The notes: generated by a model not told the origin, from the letters alone. DNA of 37,677 nt from Pseudomonadota bacterium (GCA_021804355.1 JAJZHP010000011.1:1-37677), one strand, 5' to 3'; counted from the first letter of the stretch, positions 1-8,128 are shown. Numbers and translations are program-made.

Positions 1-454
1 CCAGTATCTGGGGGCATCCTCGTCCAGAGATCTCTGAGATACGTTGACGAACATAGGATTGATACCAACGCTCAACGGTGGCGCTGCCGATCTGATGTGT
101 CATGGTCAGCCTACGCTGACTGACACCCACTTCGTGAGCCTCAAACACCTCTAGCCGATAGGTCTCTGTAGAACGCAGACGTGGACGAATGCCGGTAAAT
201 TGGTGCCTGAAATAACGCTGACATTGCGGGCAATGATACTTGGGCACACTTAAATGCAGCACCATGATCTGGTTACCCTGACGGGTATGCTTGAGAGTAC
301 GTTGATAGGTCGCTTTGATACGCACCGATGGGTGCTGGCAATACACACAGGCAGGGCGATCCTGCGGCTGTGCCCAGACCTGAATATCACGGCCACGTTC
401 CACGCGCTGAACTACCCAACCTTGTATTCCAAGGATAGAATCTATTGGGGACAT
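1..454 (-). CDS. ISL3-family transposase, N-terminal part (truncated by window edge)
   Basis: The minus strand is open from an ATG at 454 to the window edge, giving 151 residues without a stop. The protein begins MSPIDSILGIQGWVVQRVER. It has a zinc-finger-like pair of CxxC motifs (CVYC around residue 32 and CPQC around residue 68), followed by RYFRHQFTGIRPRLRST and a helix-turn-helix-like stretch (GVSQRRLTMTH... ATVERWYQSY). It stops just where the DDE catalytic domain should begin. This N-terminal zinc-ribbon plus HTH layout is typical of ISL3-family transposases, which move by a DDE mechanism. The catalytic residues are outside the window, so activity cannot be judged. Confidence 0.8.
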   Translation of the reverse strand, partial: MSPIDSILGIQGWVVQRVERGRDIQVWAQPQDRPACVYCQHPSVRIKATYQRTLKHTRQGNQIMVLHLSVPKYHCPQCQRYFRHQFTGIRPRLRSTETYRLEVFEAHEVGVSQRRLTMTHQIGSATVERWYQSYVRQRISEISGRGCPQIL

Positions 455-535
455 CGGTATTACCTCCATTAAGCCTGTTTTTCGCAACAACAAGTTTAAT
501 GAATACCTCATGTCCCCCGTTTATGATGAAGAGCC
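1..535 (-). mobile_element. ISL3-family insertion sequence, one end (rest lies outside window)
   Basis: This is the transposase-5' end of an insertion sequence that continues past the left edge of the window. The outer boundary is placed at 535 because the minus strand there begins GGCTCTTCATCATAAACGGG, which resembles the GG-starting terminal inverted repeats of ISL3 elements as I remember them. The transposase reading frame starts about 80 bases inside this end. The other end, the matching repeat and the target duplication (expected to be about 8 bp) cannot be seen. The element sits 80 bases upstream of the LysR gene, so its end may contribute to that gene's promoter region. Confidence 0.7.
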
Positions 536-615
536 CAGAATTGGAGGTTAATGGTAAAACAGAATAGGTGTTCATTCGCTCATGATATGTATATTAACGA
601 TTGCCGAGGTGCCTG

Positions 616-1506
616 ATGGATCTAAACCAATTAAAGACATTCGTCATGGTTGCTGAGACAGCCAATCTGACCAAGGCATCCGAGTTGCTCTTTCTTAGTC
701 AGCCGGCTGTCAGCGCACAGATCAAAGCGCTGGAATCTGAATTTGGCGTCGAACTGTTTCAGCGCACCGCGCGTGGCATGATCTTAACCGTTGCTGGCCA
801 AGCCATGAAACAGGACGCCATAAAAGCTCTTGCAGCAGCCAAGGGAGTGTTGTCGAGGGCACAGAACTTTCGTAATGGAGTCAGTGGCGAGTGCCGCATC
901 GGAACGATCTCAGAGCCAGTAATCCTGCGTCTCGGAGAACTTCTGTCCCACTTGACGCTAGCTCACCCTAATCTATCGTTACGATTGACGCAAAGCATCT
1001 CCGGCATCGTGATCGAAAGCGTTCTGGAAGGTAGGCTTCACGGTGGGTTTGTGCTCGGCGATGTGAATGACCTGCGCATTGTGTCAATGCCCATTCACAC
1101 GATTACTTTGCGAGTTGTGGGCCCATTTGCATGGCGGAATCGCATCCTCAATGCAGATTGGGAGGAAATTGCGGAACACCCATGGATCGGCATGCCAGCT
1201 AAATGCTCTTTTCACCGCACAACTGCCAATCTGTTTGCACGTCATGGTCTATCCCCGCATAGCATCATTGAGGTCGACCAAGAAAGCACCGTACGTCAGA
1301 TGGTCAAGTCAGGATTGGGCCTGGCCTTAATTCGCGAGGACGTAGCACTCGACGCTGAAGAAAAACAGGAAGTTGCCATTTGGCCCAAGGGCATGGAAAA
1401 AGACACGCTAAACTTCATCTACCTGAAGTCAGAGACCAACTCACCGATAGTCCCCATTTTGTGCGAGGGAGTGAACAAGATCTGGGATCGGGACCTTAAC
1501 AGCTGA
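616..1506 (+). CDS. LysR-family transcriptional regulator
   Basis: A 296-residue LysR-type regulator, a normal length for the family. The N-terminal winged helix-turn-helix is clear: MDLNQLKTFVMVAETANLTK, then ASELLFLSQPAVSAQIKALE and FGVELFQRTARGM, which match the LysR HTH signature. The rest is the periplasmic-binding-protein-like effector domain (about residues 90-290). The ATG at 616 is preferred over an in-frame TTG at 601 because it is preceded by GAGGT at the right distance and gives the canonical start. LysR proteins usually bind T-N11-A sites as tetramers and respond to a small co-inducer; the ligand here is unknown. It lies between an IS end and, 390 bases downstream on the same strand, a DMT exporter, which may be its target (inference). 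Confidence 0.9.
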   Translation: MDLNQLKTFVMVAETANLTKASELLFLSQPAVSAQIKALESEFGVELFQRTARGMILTVAGQAMKQDAIKALAAAKGVLSRAQNFRNGVSGECRIGTISEPVILRLGELLSHLTLAHPNLSLRLTQSISGIVIESVLEGRLHGGFVLGDVNDLRIVSMPIHTITLRVVGPFAWRNRILNADWEEIAEHPWIGMPAKCSFHRTTANLFARHGLSPHSIIEVDQESTVRQMVKSGLGLALIREDVALDAEEKQEVAIWPKGMEKDTLNFIYLKSETNSPIVPILCEGVNKIWDRDLNS

Positions 1507-1558
1507 ATGATCCTCGGGGCAGATGCAGTATTGGCTACTACTGAGAGCCCTCTACCGC

Positions 1559-1720
1559 CTAGAAAATCTCTAAAACCTTCTCAATATCCCTAATTCGTAC
1601 CTTACCGCTGAGCGAATAAGTTATGCGTTCAACGTCCGTGATGCCTTGACGATTTACATCTGTGACATAGGGCCAACTGTAGATCCTGGCTGTGTAACCA
1701 GTATGCCTACATACATCCAT
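1559..1720 (-). pseudogene. Short reading frame, possible gene remnant
   Basis: The minus strand encodes 53 residues from an ATG at 1720: MDVCRHTGYTARIYSWPYVT followed by DVNRQGITDVERI and ending KVRIRDIEKVLEIF. The composition looks protein-like, but I recognise no family and there is no visible Shine-Dalgarno sequence. In-frame sequence continues only a few codons upstream before a stop. It could be the C-terminal remnant of a gene broken by the neighbouring IS, a genuine small protein, or chance. Confidence 0.25.
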
Positions 1721-1837
1721 TCGGATTTTCCGAAGATAGAGATCACGCTAGCAAATTGAAGAGAGATATTTGCAAAACTAATCAATTCAACAGATGGCAA
1801 CATTCCGAAAATGCGAATGGATGAGTGATATCAAGAC

Positions 1838-1860
1838 TTACTAAAGTGTGAACTTAGTAA
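1838..1860. promoter_or_regulatory. Perfect 7-bp dyad upstream of the DMT transporter (possible operator)
   Basis: TTACTAA (1838-1844) and TTAGTAA (1854-1860) form a perfect inverted repeat with a 9-base spacer, ending 36 bases before the transporter start codon. The position suits an operator or activator site. It is AT-rich and could be chance; no regulator can be assigned, though the upstream LysR protein is the obvious candidate. Confidence 0.35.
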
Positions 1861-1896
1861 CTTGGGTTTCAATTTTTGACTTTATGGAGTATGAAC

Positions 1897-2886
1897 ATGC
1901 AATCTCGCCACTACGTTACCGGCATCCTGTGTTGCCTAGCAGCTACTGTTTCTTGGGGAGCGATGTTCCCGGTGATGACCAACGCCCTGCGTTACATGGA
2001 CCCATTCACCTTTACCACCCTGCGTTACAGTCTTGCCGGCCTTGCATTCCTTGCGCTGCTACTCATGCGCGAAGGTAGCCAGGCCCTGTCGCTCAAAGGA
2101 GAGCGTTGGGGGCTGGCATGGCTATTCGGTTCTGCAGGATTTGCTGGTTTCGGATTCCTCGTATTCTTAGGGCAGAAACTTGCTGGACCAAGCGGAGCGC
2201 TAACCGCATCTATCATGATGGCAACGATGCCGATGCTGGGCATGTTTGTGATCTGGGCTCTGCGTAAAGTTCGACCTCCACTGTTTTCATTCGCGTTCAT
2301 CTGTACGTCATTTGCCGGTGTGGTCGCGGTGATCACTAAAGGCGATCTGAATGGATTGCTGGTCAATCCATCCGCCTATGTAGCAAACATACCCGTGGTC
2401 CTCGGTGCACTGTGCTGGGTCTTCTACACGGTGGGCGCCTCCTACTTTCCAAAGTGGAGTCCTTATCGCTACACGGCCGTGACCACGCTGCTAGGGCTGA
2501 CGACCGTGTATGCAATTGATCTTGTTTTGCTGGCGCTTGGGGTCATCCATTACCCTTTAGCATCCACTGTCCTAGCTGTAGCACCACACCTTCTTTACAT
2601 GGCTTTTGTGGCTGGCCTGATTGGTGTGCTTTGCTGGAACATTGGCAATAAAATACTTACTCCGCTCAATGGCGTGCTGTTCATGGACGTGGTGCCAATC
2701 ACGGCATTCACGGTTTCAACGCTCACTGGCGTGACGCCTGAACCTATGCAGATTGCTGGGGCAGCGGTGACAGCAACGTCTCTCCTGCTGAACAACATCT
2801 ACCAGCGTCGTGCTCATAAAGCTGTGGTCGGATCTCTACCTGTATCCAATCAAGCTCAGACACCAGTTCTCGTAGAAGCGCCTTGA
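1897..2886 (+). CDS. EamA/DMT-superfamily transporter
   Basis: A 329-residue inner-membrane protein of the drug/metabolite transporter superfamily. It has about ten hydrophobic segments in two EamA repeats: residues ~5-150, beginning with GILCCLAATVSWGAMFPVMT, and ~160-300. The proline- and glycine-containing ends of the repeat helices are typical of the RhaT/YdcZ/EamA group. Members export or import amino acids, metabolites or drugs; the substrate cannot be read from sequence. ATG 1897 is preferred to ATG 1891 because GGAG at 1886-1889 leaves a 7-base spacer to it and only one base to the other. It follows a LysR gene on the same strand and may be its target (inference). Confidence 0.88.
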   Translation: MQSRHYVTGILCCLAATVSWGAMFPVMTNALRYMDPFTFTTLRYSLAGLAFLALLLMREGSQALSLKGERWGLAWLFGSAGFAGFGFLVFLGQKLAGPSGALTASIMMATMPMLGMFVIWALRKVRPPLFSFAFICTSFAGVVAVITKGDLNGLLVNPSAYVANIPVVLGALCWVFYTVGASYFPKWSPYRYTAVTTLLGLTTVYAIDLVLLALGVIHYPLASTVLAVAPHLLYMAFVAGLIGVLCWNIGNKILTPLNGVLFMDVVPITAFTVSTLTGVTPEPMQIAGAAVTATSLLLNNIYQRRAHKAVVGSLPVSNQAQTPVLVEAP

Positions 2887-2954
2887 TCACAGGTAAGTAG
2901 ATTAGTTTAGAGTTATGAAAACTTATTTTTGCGCGCGAAAGTGATAAAGCAGCT

Positions 2955-2975
2955 CGCCCAGGCATGGCCTGGGCG
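2955..2975. repeat. Perfect 8-bp hairpin (possible terminator of the DMT gene)
   Basis: CGCCCAGG (2955-2962), loop CATGG, CCTGGGCG (2968-2975) gives a stable GC-rich stem about 70 bases after the transporter stop codon. There is no run of T on either side, so it is not a classical rho-independent terminator. It may be a transcript-stabilising hairpin or part of a small repeat. Confidence 0.4.
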
Positions 2976-3053
2976 AAGCGATATTGAGCAAGCGGAACTC
3001 ACAGCGCCAAAGGCGCGAAGGTGCCAGGGATCAAAGCCAGCAGGTCTATACGA

Positions 3054-3260
3054 TTAGTGGTTAGTGAAATAAGTGATTATATTCATATAGAGACCCGGCG
3101 GCTCTCTGCCGTATTCGAAACTTGGGTACTCTTTCATCGCGTTAATCCTGTTGGTTTCAAAAATTCGCTTCATCCAATATCGCTGCACAGCAGCGTTCAT
3201 GGTGCTGTCGAAGAAGTTTTGGAGCAGATTAATCAGGCGTTCACTCGACATTTGATTCAT
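3054..3260 (-). CDS. Doubtful small hypothetical protein
   Basis: A 68-residue minus-strand frame: MNQMSSERLINLLQNFFDST continuing through QRYWMKRIFETNRINAMKEY to YMNIITYFTNH. Its composition is more protein-like than the overlapping plus-strand frame (3021-3269). However, no Shine-Dalgarno sequence is visible before either Met 1 or Met 4, and I recognise no family. It could be a mobile-element remnant in the accessory strip between the IS and motA. Confidence 0.25.
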   Translation of the reverse strand: MNQMSSERLINLLQNFFDSTMNAAVQRYWMKRIFETNRINAMKEYPSFEYGREPPGLYMNIITYFTNH

Positions 3261-3333
3261 TTCTACTAGGATTTAGGCATGGATTTTAGCGTTTTGTTTA
3301 GATAGCTCTGGGGGCTGCGGTGCTGGGGGGTTT

Positions 3334-4200
3334 ATGTTTATCCTCATAGGTTATGTTGTTTCTATAGTCACTATATTCGGTGGTTATATTGTTGCCGGTG
3401 GACATATTGCGGCACTCTTTCAACCCATTGAGTTAGTGATGATTTTTGGTGGTGCTTTTGGTGCTTTCCTCGGAGGCAATGGTGGTAAGCCGTTCAAAGG
3501 CATAGGCAAGGCTGTTCCCGGTGTATTCAAGGGTAGTAAGGTAACCAAGGATTTATTTCTTGAGTTGTTCACATTGCTATTTGAGATTTTATCTAAGGCG
3601 CGTAAAGAAGGGCTGATGTCCATTGAAGCGGATATCGAAGATGCCCATGCCAGTCCCATTTTTACCAAATATCCTAAAGTGCTATCTGATCATCATATCG
3701 TTGATTTTATTAGTGATTACCTGCGTATGATGGTCAGCGGTAATCTGAATGCCATGGAGATGGAAAATCTCATGGACCTGGAAATTGATACACATCATCT
3801 CGAGGGTCATGCACCCATTGGCGCGGTTCAGGGGCTTGCAGATGGCATGCCGGCATTTGGTATTGTGGCAGCGGTTATGGGGGTGGTGCATTGTATGGAG
3901 TCTTTGTTTTTGCCGCCTAACGAGTTGGGCATATTGATAGCCCATGCGTTGGTGGGAACCTTTCTTGGTATCTTGCTCTCCTATGGCTTTGTTGCTCCGA
4001 TTGCAGCGGCCATGGTGCATCGTCTTGAAGATGAAACCGTGATTTATAAATGCATCAAGATGGTTTTGATGGCCAGTGTCAACGGTGCAGCACCGCAAGC
4101 CTGCGTAGAGTTTGGGCGCAAGGCGCTGTTTTCCACCGATCGGCCTTCTTTTGCTGAACTGGAAGAGCATGTGAAGCAATCACGAAACTCGGGCAAATAG
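3334..4200 (+). CDS. motA: Flagellar motor stator protein MotA
   Basis: MotA (288 residues) forms the five-subunit ring of the proton-driven flagellar stator with MotB in the inner membrane. The N-terminus MFILIGYVVSIVTIFGGYIV and the whole length match enterobacterial MotA. Functional residues fall at the same positions as in E. coli: Arg90 and Glu98 in the cytoplasmic loop that contacts FliG, and Pro173 and Pro222 in the last two membrane helices. Four membrane segments are visible (about 1-22, 30-50, 170-190, 200-225). A G-rich Shine-Dalgarno-like stretch precedes the ATG. motB follows after 20 bases, so they are almost certainly co-transcribed. No other flagellar genes lie in the window. 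Confidence 0.97.
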   Translation: MFILIGYVVSIVTIFGGYIVAGGHIAALFQPIELVMIFGGAFGAFLGGNGGKPFKGIGKAVPGVFKGSKVTKDLFLELFTLLFEILSKARKEGLMSIEADIEDAHASPIFTKYPKVLSDHHIVDFISDYLRMMVSGNLNAMEMENLMDLEIDTHHLEGHAPIGAVQGLADGMPAFGIVAAVMGVVHCMESLFLPPNELGILIAHALVGTFLGILLSYGFVAPIAAAMVHRLEDETVIYKCIKMVLMASVNGAAPQACVEFGRKALFSTDRPSFAELEEHVKQSRNSGK

Positions 4201-4220
4201 GTGGTGAGGATCATTAAGCC

Positions 4221-5162
4221 ATGAGCATTGACTCGCAACGGCCTATTGTCGTCAAAAAAATTAAAAAAGGGGGGCATGGGCATCATGGTGGAGCTTGGAA
4301 AATAGCTTATGCCGACTTTGTGACGGCCATGATGGCGTTCTTTTTGCTGATGTGGTTGCTTAGTTCTGTCAATAAAGCCAAGTTGCGTGGTATCGCTGAT
4401 TATTTTTCGACCACGGTGCAGGCGGCGATGTTTAATTCCAACGGTACGGGTAATCGTGAGAGTATTATGGATGGAGGCGGCAAGGATCTGTCACGTCCTT
4501 CGGGCGATTCCAACAAGAAGATCAAAGAAGTTCCTAACACCCATGACAATCAGGCACCCGAGGCCGTGGAGTCGGCCCAGGGCAAGAAGATTAAACAACA
4601 ACAGCAACAATTAGAAAAAGAGCAGCTTGAGAAACTAGAGAAAAATATCCAGTCGACCATCGATAGCCATCCTGAACTGTCCAAGCTCAAGGATCAGATC
4701 GAACTCAGTATGACCCCTGAGGGCTTACGCATTCAGATTATGGATGAGAAGAATCGTCCGATGTTTGCATCTGGTTCCGTTAATCTTGAGCCTTATACGC
4801 GCGAGCTTTTGCATGAAATCGGCAAACTGCTGAATAATGTTCCCAATCGTATCAGTATTGCAGGACATACCGATGCGGCCCCCTATGGTGGAGACCATAT
4901 TGGCTATAGCAATTGGGAGTTATCCGCTGATCGGGCCAATGCGTCACGGCAGGAATTGTTAGCCGGTGGGATGCAATCGGATAAGGTGCTGCGTGTCGTC
5001 GGGTTGGCTGATGCGGTTCCCTATGATCCAGATAATGTATTTAATCCCGTTAATCGCCGTATCAGCATCACGGTACTGAATGCGGCAACAGAAACGGCTG
5101 TGCTTTCAGGCATGGGAAGAGATGGCATGAGTGTGAAACAACTTCAACAAAACGGAATGTGA
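4221..5162 (+). CDS. motB: Flagellar motor stator protein MotB
   Basis: MotB (313 residues) is the peptidoglycan-anchored stator subunit. A basic, His/Gly-rich N-terminus is followed by WKIAYADFVTAMMAFFLLMW; its Asp32 is the proton-carrying residue and is in the E. coli position. A Gln/Lys/Glu-rich linker spans about 95-150 and an OmpA-like peptidoglycan-binding domain about 175-290 (ISIAGHTDAAPYGG, NWELSADRAN, NPVNRRISI). Codons 12-18 are encoded by A7-TT-A6-G6 (4254-4274), a cluster of homopolymers that could slip. Next comes a methyltransferase gene four bases after the stop. Confidence 0.97.
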   Translation: MSIDSQRPIVVKKIKKGGHGHHGGAWKIAYADFVTAMMAFFLLMWLLSSVNKAKLRGIADYFSTTVQAAMFNSNGTGNRESIMDGGGKDLSRPSGDSNKKIKEVPNTHDNQAPEAVESAQGKKIKQQQQQLEKEQLEKLEKNIQSTIDSHPELSKLKDQIELSMTPEGLRIQIMDEKNRPMFASGSVNLEPYTRELLHEIGKLLNNVPNRISIAGHTDAAPYGGDHIGYSNWELSADRANASRQELLAGGMQSDKVLRVVGLADAVPYDPDNVFNPVNRRISITVLNAATETAVLSGMGRDGMSVKQLQQNGM

Positions 5163-5166
5163 GCGC

Positions 5167-5898
5167 GTGCGTTTACTCCGTATGGTCATGATACAAGGGA
5201 TGGCCTGGTTGCTGGTTTTAAGTATGCCCTTGGGTTTGTTGACGGGGACTTTGCTACAGATATTGCTCGTACAAACAACGTTAATGGTTTGGGATAAGAA
5301 GGAAAAAAGTGAACGTTGGATGCATCTGGCGTTATCGGGCCTGTTAGCCTGGCAGCTGAGTATCCCTGCAAGCGTACATGCAGCGCTTTATGATGCCTTA
5401 ATTTTCGCTGTACTCTGGTTGATCTTTGGCGCTGTCGATCAGGATAGGGTGCCTTTGTATTTGAGCTCGCGGCTAGCTTGTGAGTGTTTGGAGCAACAGC
5501 TTCCCGCATCAGCGAAAATTTGGGTGGATTTAGGCTGTGGTAATGGCCAAGTGCTGGCGTGGATGGCTAGCCGTTATCCTGGTATTAGTTTTTTGGGGGT
5601 TGAGCAAGCCTGGGTGCCCTGGCTTTGGGCGTGCTGGCGGTGCAGACAATTACAAAACTGTACGGTGCTGCGCGGTAATCTGTGGAATATATCCTTAGCA
5701 TCAGCCGATGTTGTCTATGCGTTTTTATCCCCTGCGCCTATGACCGCTTTGTGGCATAAAGTGAATGCTGAAATGCGCCCTGGGACTTGGATGGTCAGCA
5801 ATAGTTTTGCGGTCCCTGATGTTAAACCTGCTCAGATTGTCGATGTCGGGCAGACCTTGCAAACACGTCTATTTTGTTATGAACTTGGACGCAGCTGA
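5167..5898 (+). CDS. Membrane-anchored class I SAM-dependent methyltransferase
   Basis: 243 residues. The first ~90 residues contain two or three hydrophobic segments (about 12-40, 54-70 and 73-90), then comes a Rossmann-type methyltransferase fold. Motif I is VDLGCGNGQVL at about 120-130, the acidic residue after beta-2 is in FLGVEQ (about 143-147), and a motif near DVVYAFLSP (181-189) corresponds to motif IV. The substrate is unknown. The GTG at 5167 is chosen because the frame opens there four bases after motB; the ATG at 5182 is an alternative with no better ribosome site. The spacing suggests co-transcription with motAB. The 3' end overlaps the convergent yaiI gene by 22 bases. Confidence 0.75.
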   Translation: MRLLRMVMIQGMAWLLVLSMPLGLLTGTLLQILLVQTTLMVWDKKEKSERWMHLALSGLLAWQLSIPASVHAALYDALIFAVLWLIFGAVDQDRVPLYLSSRLACECLEQQLPASAKIWVDLGCGNGQVLAWMASRYPGISFLGVEQAWVPWLWACWRCRQLQNCTVLRGNLWNISLASADVVYAFLSPAPMTALWHKVNAEMRPGTWMVSNSFAVPDVKPAQIVDVGQTLQTRLFCYELGRS

Positions 5899-6323
5899 CG
5901 TTCAAGTGCAGAGGCAAAAAGCTGTCTGTCACGTAGGTTCAGCGCATTTTGACTGGACTGAGCCAGGCCAGCATCACGCAGATCCTGCAAGAGATTTCGT
6001 GTAGCCAGTCGATCACCAATATTGGTTGATGTCAGCAGTTCTCCACGATGGTTGAGTGCTGTCGCTCCACGGTCGATTACTTGGGCAGCCAGCGGGATGT
6101 CCTGGGTAATCACCAGGTCTCCGGCTTGTATATGGCTGATAATATACCGGTCAGCCACATCAAAACCTTGCTCGACCTGTAGGCCCTTGACCCAGGCTGA
6201 GGCAGGCAGGCGCACATAAGTATTGGCCACGAAGGTCGTGGAGGTTTGCGTTCGTTCCGCGGCTCGGAACAGTAGATCGCGCAAGGCGACCGGGCACGCA
6301 TCAGCATCTACCCAGATGTGCAT
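5877..6323 (-). CDS. yaiI: UPF0178 family protein YaiI
   Basis: A 148-residue protein of the YaiI/YqxD family (UPF0178, PIN/NYN-like fold). The signature N-terminus MHIWVDADACP is present, together with VADRYIISHIQAGDLVITQD and the downstream RGELLTSTNIGDRLATRNL typical of the family. The biochemical role of the family is not established; the conserved acidic residues suggest a metal-dependent nuclease fold. Its start codon lies inside the end of recQ (16-base overlap), so the two are translationally coupled. At its 3' end it overlaps the convergent methyltransferase gene. Confidence 0.93.
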   Translation of the reverse strand: MHIWVDADACPVALRDLLFRAAERTQTSTTFVANTYVRLPASAWVKGLQVEQGFDVADRYIISHIQAGDLVITQDIPLAAQVIDRGATALNHRGELLTSTNIGDRLATRNLLQDLRDAGLAQSSQNALNLRDRQLFASALERQLRPSS

Positions 6324-8113
6324 GTCGCGATGATCTCCAGAATTTGTTGGCCATACCGCTCAGCCTTGCGTTGTCCTATGCCATGTATGCGTAGCAATTC
6401 CTCGAGGCGTTTGGGGCGCTGAGTAGCTAATTCCCGCAAAGAACGGTCATGCAGAAGGGTATAGGGTGGTACGTTCAGGTGCTCGGCTTGTTGTTTGCGC
6501 CATGTTCTCAAAGCCTGGGCAAGTTGGTCTGAATGAGGGGCTTTCACGGCTGAGGAGGTATCGTAGAGGGCGCGAGACTTCGTCACACGCTGACGCCTGA
6601 ATAATAGGTTCTGTTCGCCGCGAAGAACGGGACGAGCAGCTTCGGTTAACATCAAAGCGCCATGTCGTTCAGCTTGCGCAGCAAGATAACCCAGCGCAAG
6701 CAATTGGCGGATGACGGCTCGCCAGCCTTGTTCATCCAGATCCTGACCTATCCCGAACGTTGAAAGCTTATGGTGCTCATAGTTGATGACCTGGGCAGTC
6801 CGCTGTCCGCGCAAGATGTCGATGATATGACCGCTACCAAAGCGTTGGCCACTACGGTAAATGCATGACAGGGCTTTTTGTGCTGCGGTAGTACCATCCC
6901 AGCGTAATGGGGGATTCAGACAAATATCGCATCGGCCGCAAGGACCTATGGATTCGCCAAAGTATCGCAGTAACTGTATCCTTCGGCATTCAGCTGACTC
7001 ACAAAATGCCAGTAAGGCATCAAGTTTTCGTTTCTCCAATAATTTCTGCGTCAAATCAGCCGTTGATGCATCAATACGTTGGCGCTGCAATACGGCATCT
7101 TGTAGCCCATAAAACATACAGACATCTGCAGGATCGCCATCTCTTCCTGCGCGTCCGGTTTCCTGATAATACGCTTCCAGGCTTTTGGGAATATCCATAT
7201 GCACGACAAAACGAACATCGGGTTTATCGATACCCATACCAAAGGCGATAGTTGCCACCATGATCAGGCTGTCTGCTGAAATGAATTGACGCTGGTGACG
7301 GGCTCGGTCCTGTGTGCTCATGCCAGCATGATAAGGCAGCGCTTCGTACCCTTCATCGTTCAGCCAAGCTGCTAGCTCATCAACTTTCTTGCGCGATTGA
7401 CAATAGATGATGCCTGATTCACGGCGATGGGCGCGCAGGAATTCCTTGAGTTGAGCGCGTGGCTGCGTTTTCTCCAGCACACTGTACTGTAAGTTAGGGC
7501 GGTCGAAGCTGGCGACAAATACCTGATCGACAGCCAGGTTCAAGTGCCTAATGATTTCTTCCCGAGTGGGTAGATCTGCCGTTGCTGTCAGGGCCAGTCG
7601 AGGTATATGGGCGAACTGCTCATGGAGTTTGGCCAGTTGCAGGTACTCCGGCCGAAAATCATGTCCCCATTGGGAAAGGCAGTGGGCTTCATCAATGGCA
7701 AATAACGCCAGTCCTTGCACAGCATCGATCTGTTGTAGCAGATCCATAAAGCGGGCTGTCCCCAAGCGTTCCGGAGCCACATAAAGCAGTTTAAGATCCC
7801 CGGCTAAGGCTCTGCGTTCGATGGAAGAGGCTTCTTGCCAGTTCAACGAAGAATTTAGATAGGCTGCATTGATGCCTAGTTGTAAGAGTGCATCTACCTG
7901 ATCCTGCATCAGTGCAATCAAGGGTGAAATCACCACTGTAAGCCCGGGTCGTAGCAGAGCGGGGATCTGAAAACACAGTGACTTTCCCGCCCCCGTCGGC
8001 ATGAGCACCAGCGCATCGCCCCCCGCCAGGATGTGACGTATCACCGTTTCTTGATGGCCACGGAAGGAAGAATAACCGAAAACGCTACGTAGAGTATGGA
8101 AGATATCTGACAT
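6308..8113 (-). CDS. recQ: ATP-dependent DNA helicase RecQ
   Basis: RecQ unwinds DNA 3'-5' in RecF-pathway repair and restart of stalled forks. The 601-residue protein has Walker A (LMPTGAGKSLCF), DEAH box with the RecQ aromatic loop (AIDEAHCLSQWGHDFRPEY), motif VI (YQETGRAGRDGDPADV), a four-Cys zinc site (CESAEC ... CGRCDIC), a winged-helix RQC region and a C-terminal HRDC domain. The ATG at 8113 (MSDIFHTLRSVFGYSSFRGH) is chosen over 8158 because it gives the usual short N-terminus before the FGY-FRxxQ motif. No Shine-Dalgarno sequence precedes it; an extended -10 box lies only six bases upstream. yaiI overlaps its 3' end. Confidence 0.95.
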   Translation of the reverse strand: MSDIFHTLRSVFGYSSFRGHQETVIRHILAGGDALVLMPTGAGKSLCFQIPALLRPGLTVVISPLIALMQDQVDALLQLGINAAYLNSSLNWQEASSIERRALAGDLKLLYVAPERLGTARFMDLLQQIDAVQGLALFAIDEAHCLSQWGHDFRPEYLQLAKLHEQFAHIPRLALTATADLPTREEIIRHLNLAVDQVFVASFDRPNLQYSVLEKTQPRAQLKEFLRAHRRESGIIYCQSRKKVDELAAWLNDEGYEALPYHAGMSTQDRARHQRQFISADSLIMVATIAFGMGIDKPDVRFVVHMDIPKSLEAYYQETGRAGRDGDPADVCMFYGLQDAVLQRQRIDASTADLTQKLLEKRKLDALLAFCESAECRRIQLLRYFGESIGPCGRCDICLNPPLRWDGTTAAQKALSCIYRSGQRFGSGHIIDILRGQRTAQVINYEHHKLSTFGIGQDLDEQGWRAVIRQLLALGYLAAQAERHGALMLTEAARPVLRGEQNLLFRRQRVTKSRALYDTSSAVKAPHSDQLAQALRTWRKQQAEHLNVPPYTLLHDRSLRELATQRPKRLEELLRIHGIGQRKAERYGQQILEIIATCTSG

Positions 8114-8119
8114 GAGGGG

Positions 8120-8128
8120 ATGATAGCA
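8120..8128 (-). promoter_or_regulatory. Possible extended -10 promoter of recQ
   Basis: The minus strand reads TGCTATCAT at 8128-8120, an extended -10 element, followed by six bases and the recQ ATG (8113). A -35 hexamer at standard spacing is poor. If used, transcription would begin at or next to the start codon, giving a leaderless recQ mRNA. Confidence is limited because the recQ start itself is inferred. Confidence 0.35.

Larger units (their letters stand above)
1507..1896 (+). other. Intergenic region between LysR and DMT transporter genes
   Basis: About 390 bases without a convincing gene. It contains a short minus-strand reading frame (1559-1720) that looks like a coding remnant and a perfect 7-bp dyad at 1838-1860 just before the transporter gene. 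No clear rho-independent terminator for the LysR gene was seen. The stretch next to an IS is consistent with past rearrangement. Confidence 0.5.
2887..3333 (+). other. Intergenic region upstream of motA
   Basis: Nearly 450 bases between the accessory transporter and motA. It holds a strong short hairpin at 2955-2975 and a doubtful 68-codon minus-strand frame (3054-3260). I could not find a convincing sigma-28 flagellar promoter (TAAA ... GCCGATAA) or sigma-70 promoter for motA here. Confidence 0.4.

Noticed and set aside
3021-3269. 82-codon plus-strand frame before motA
   Set aside because: The composition looks like non-coding sequence, there is no convincing ribosome site, and a minus-strand frame in the same place looks slightly more protein-like.
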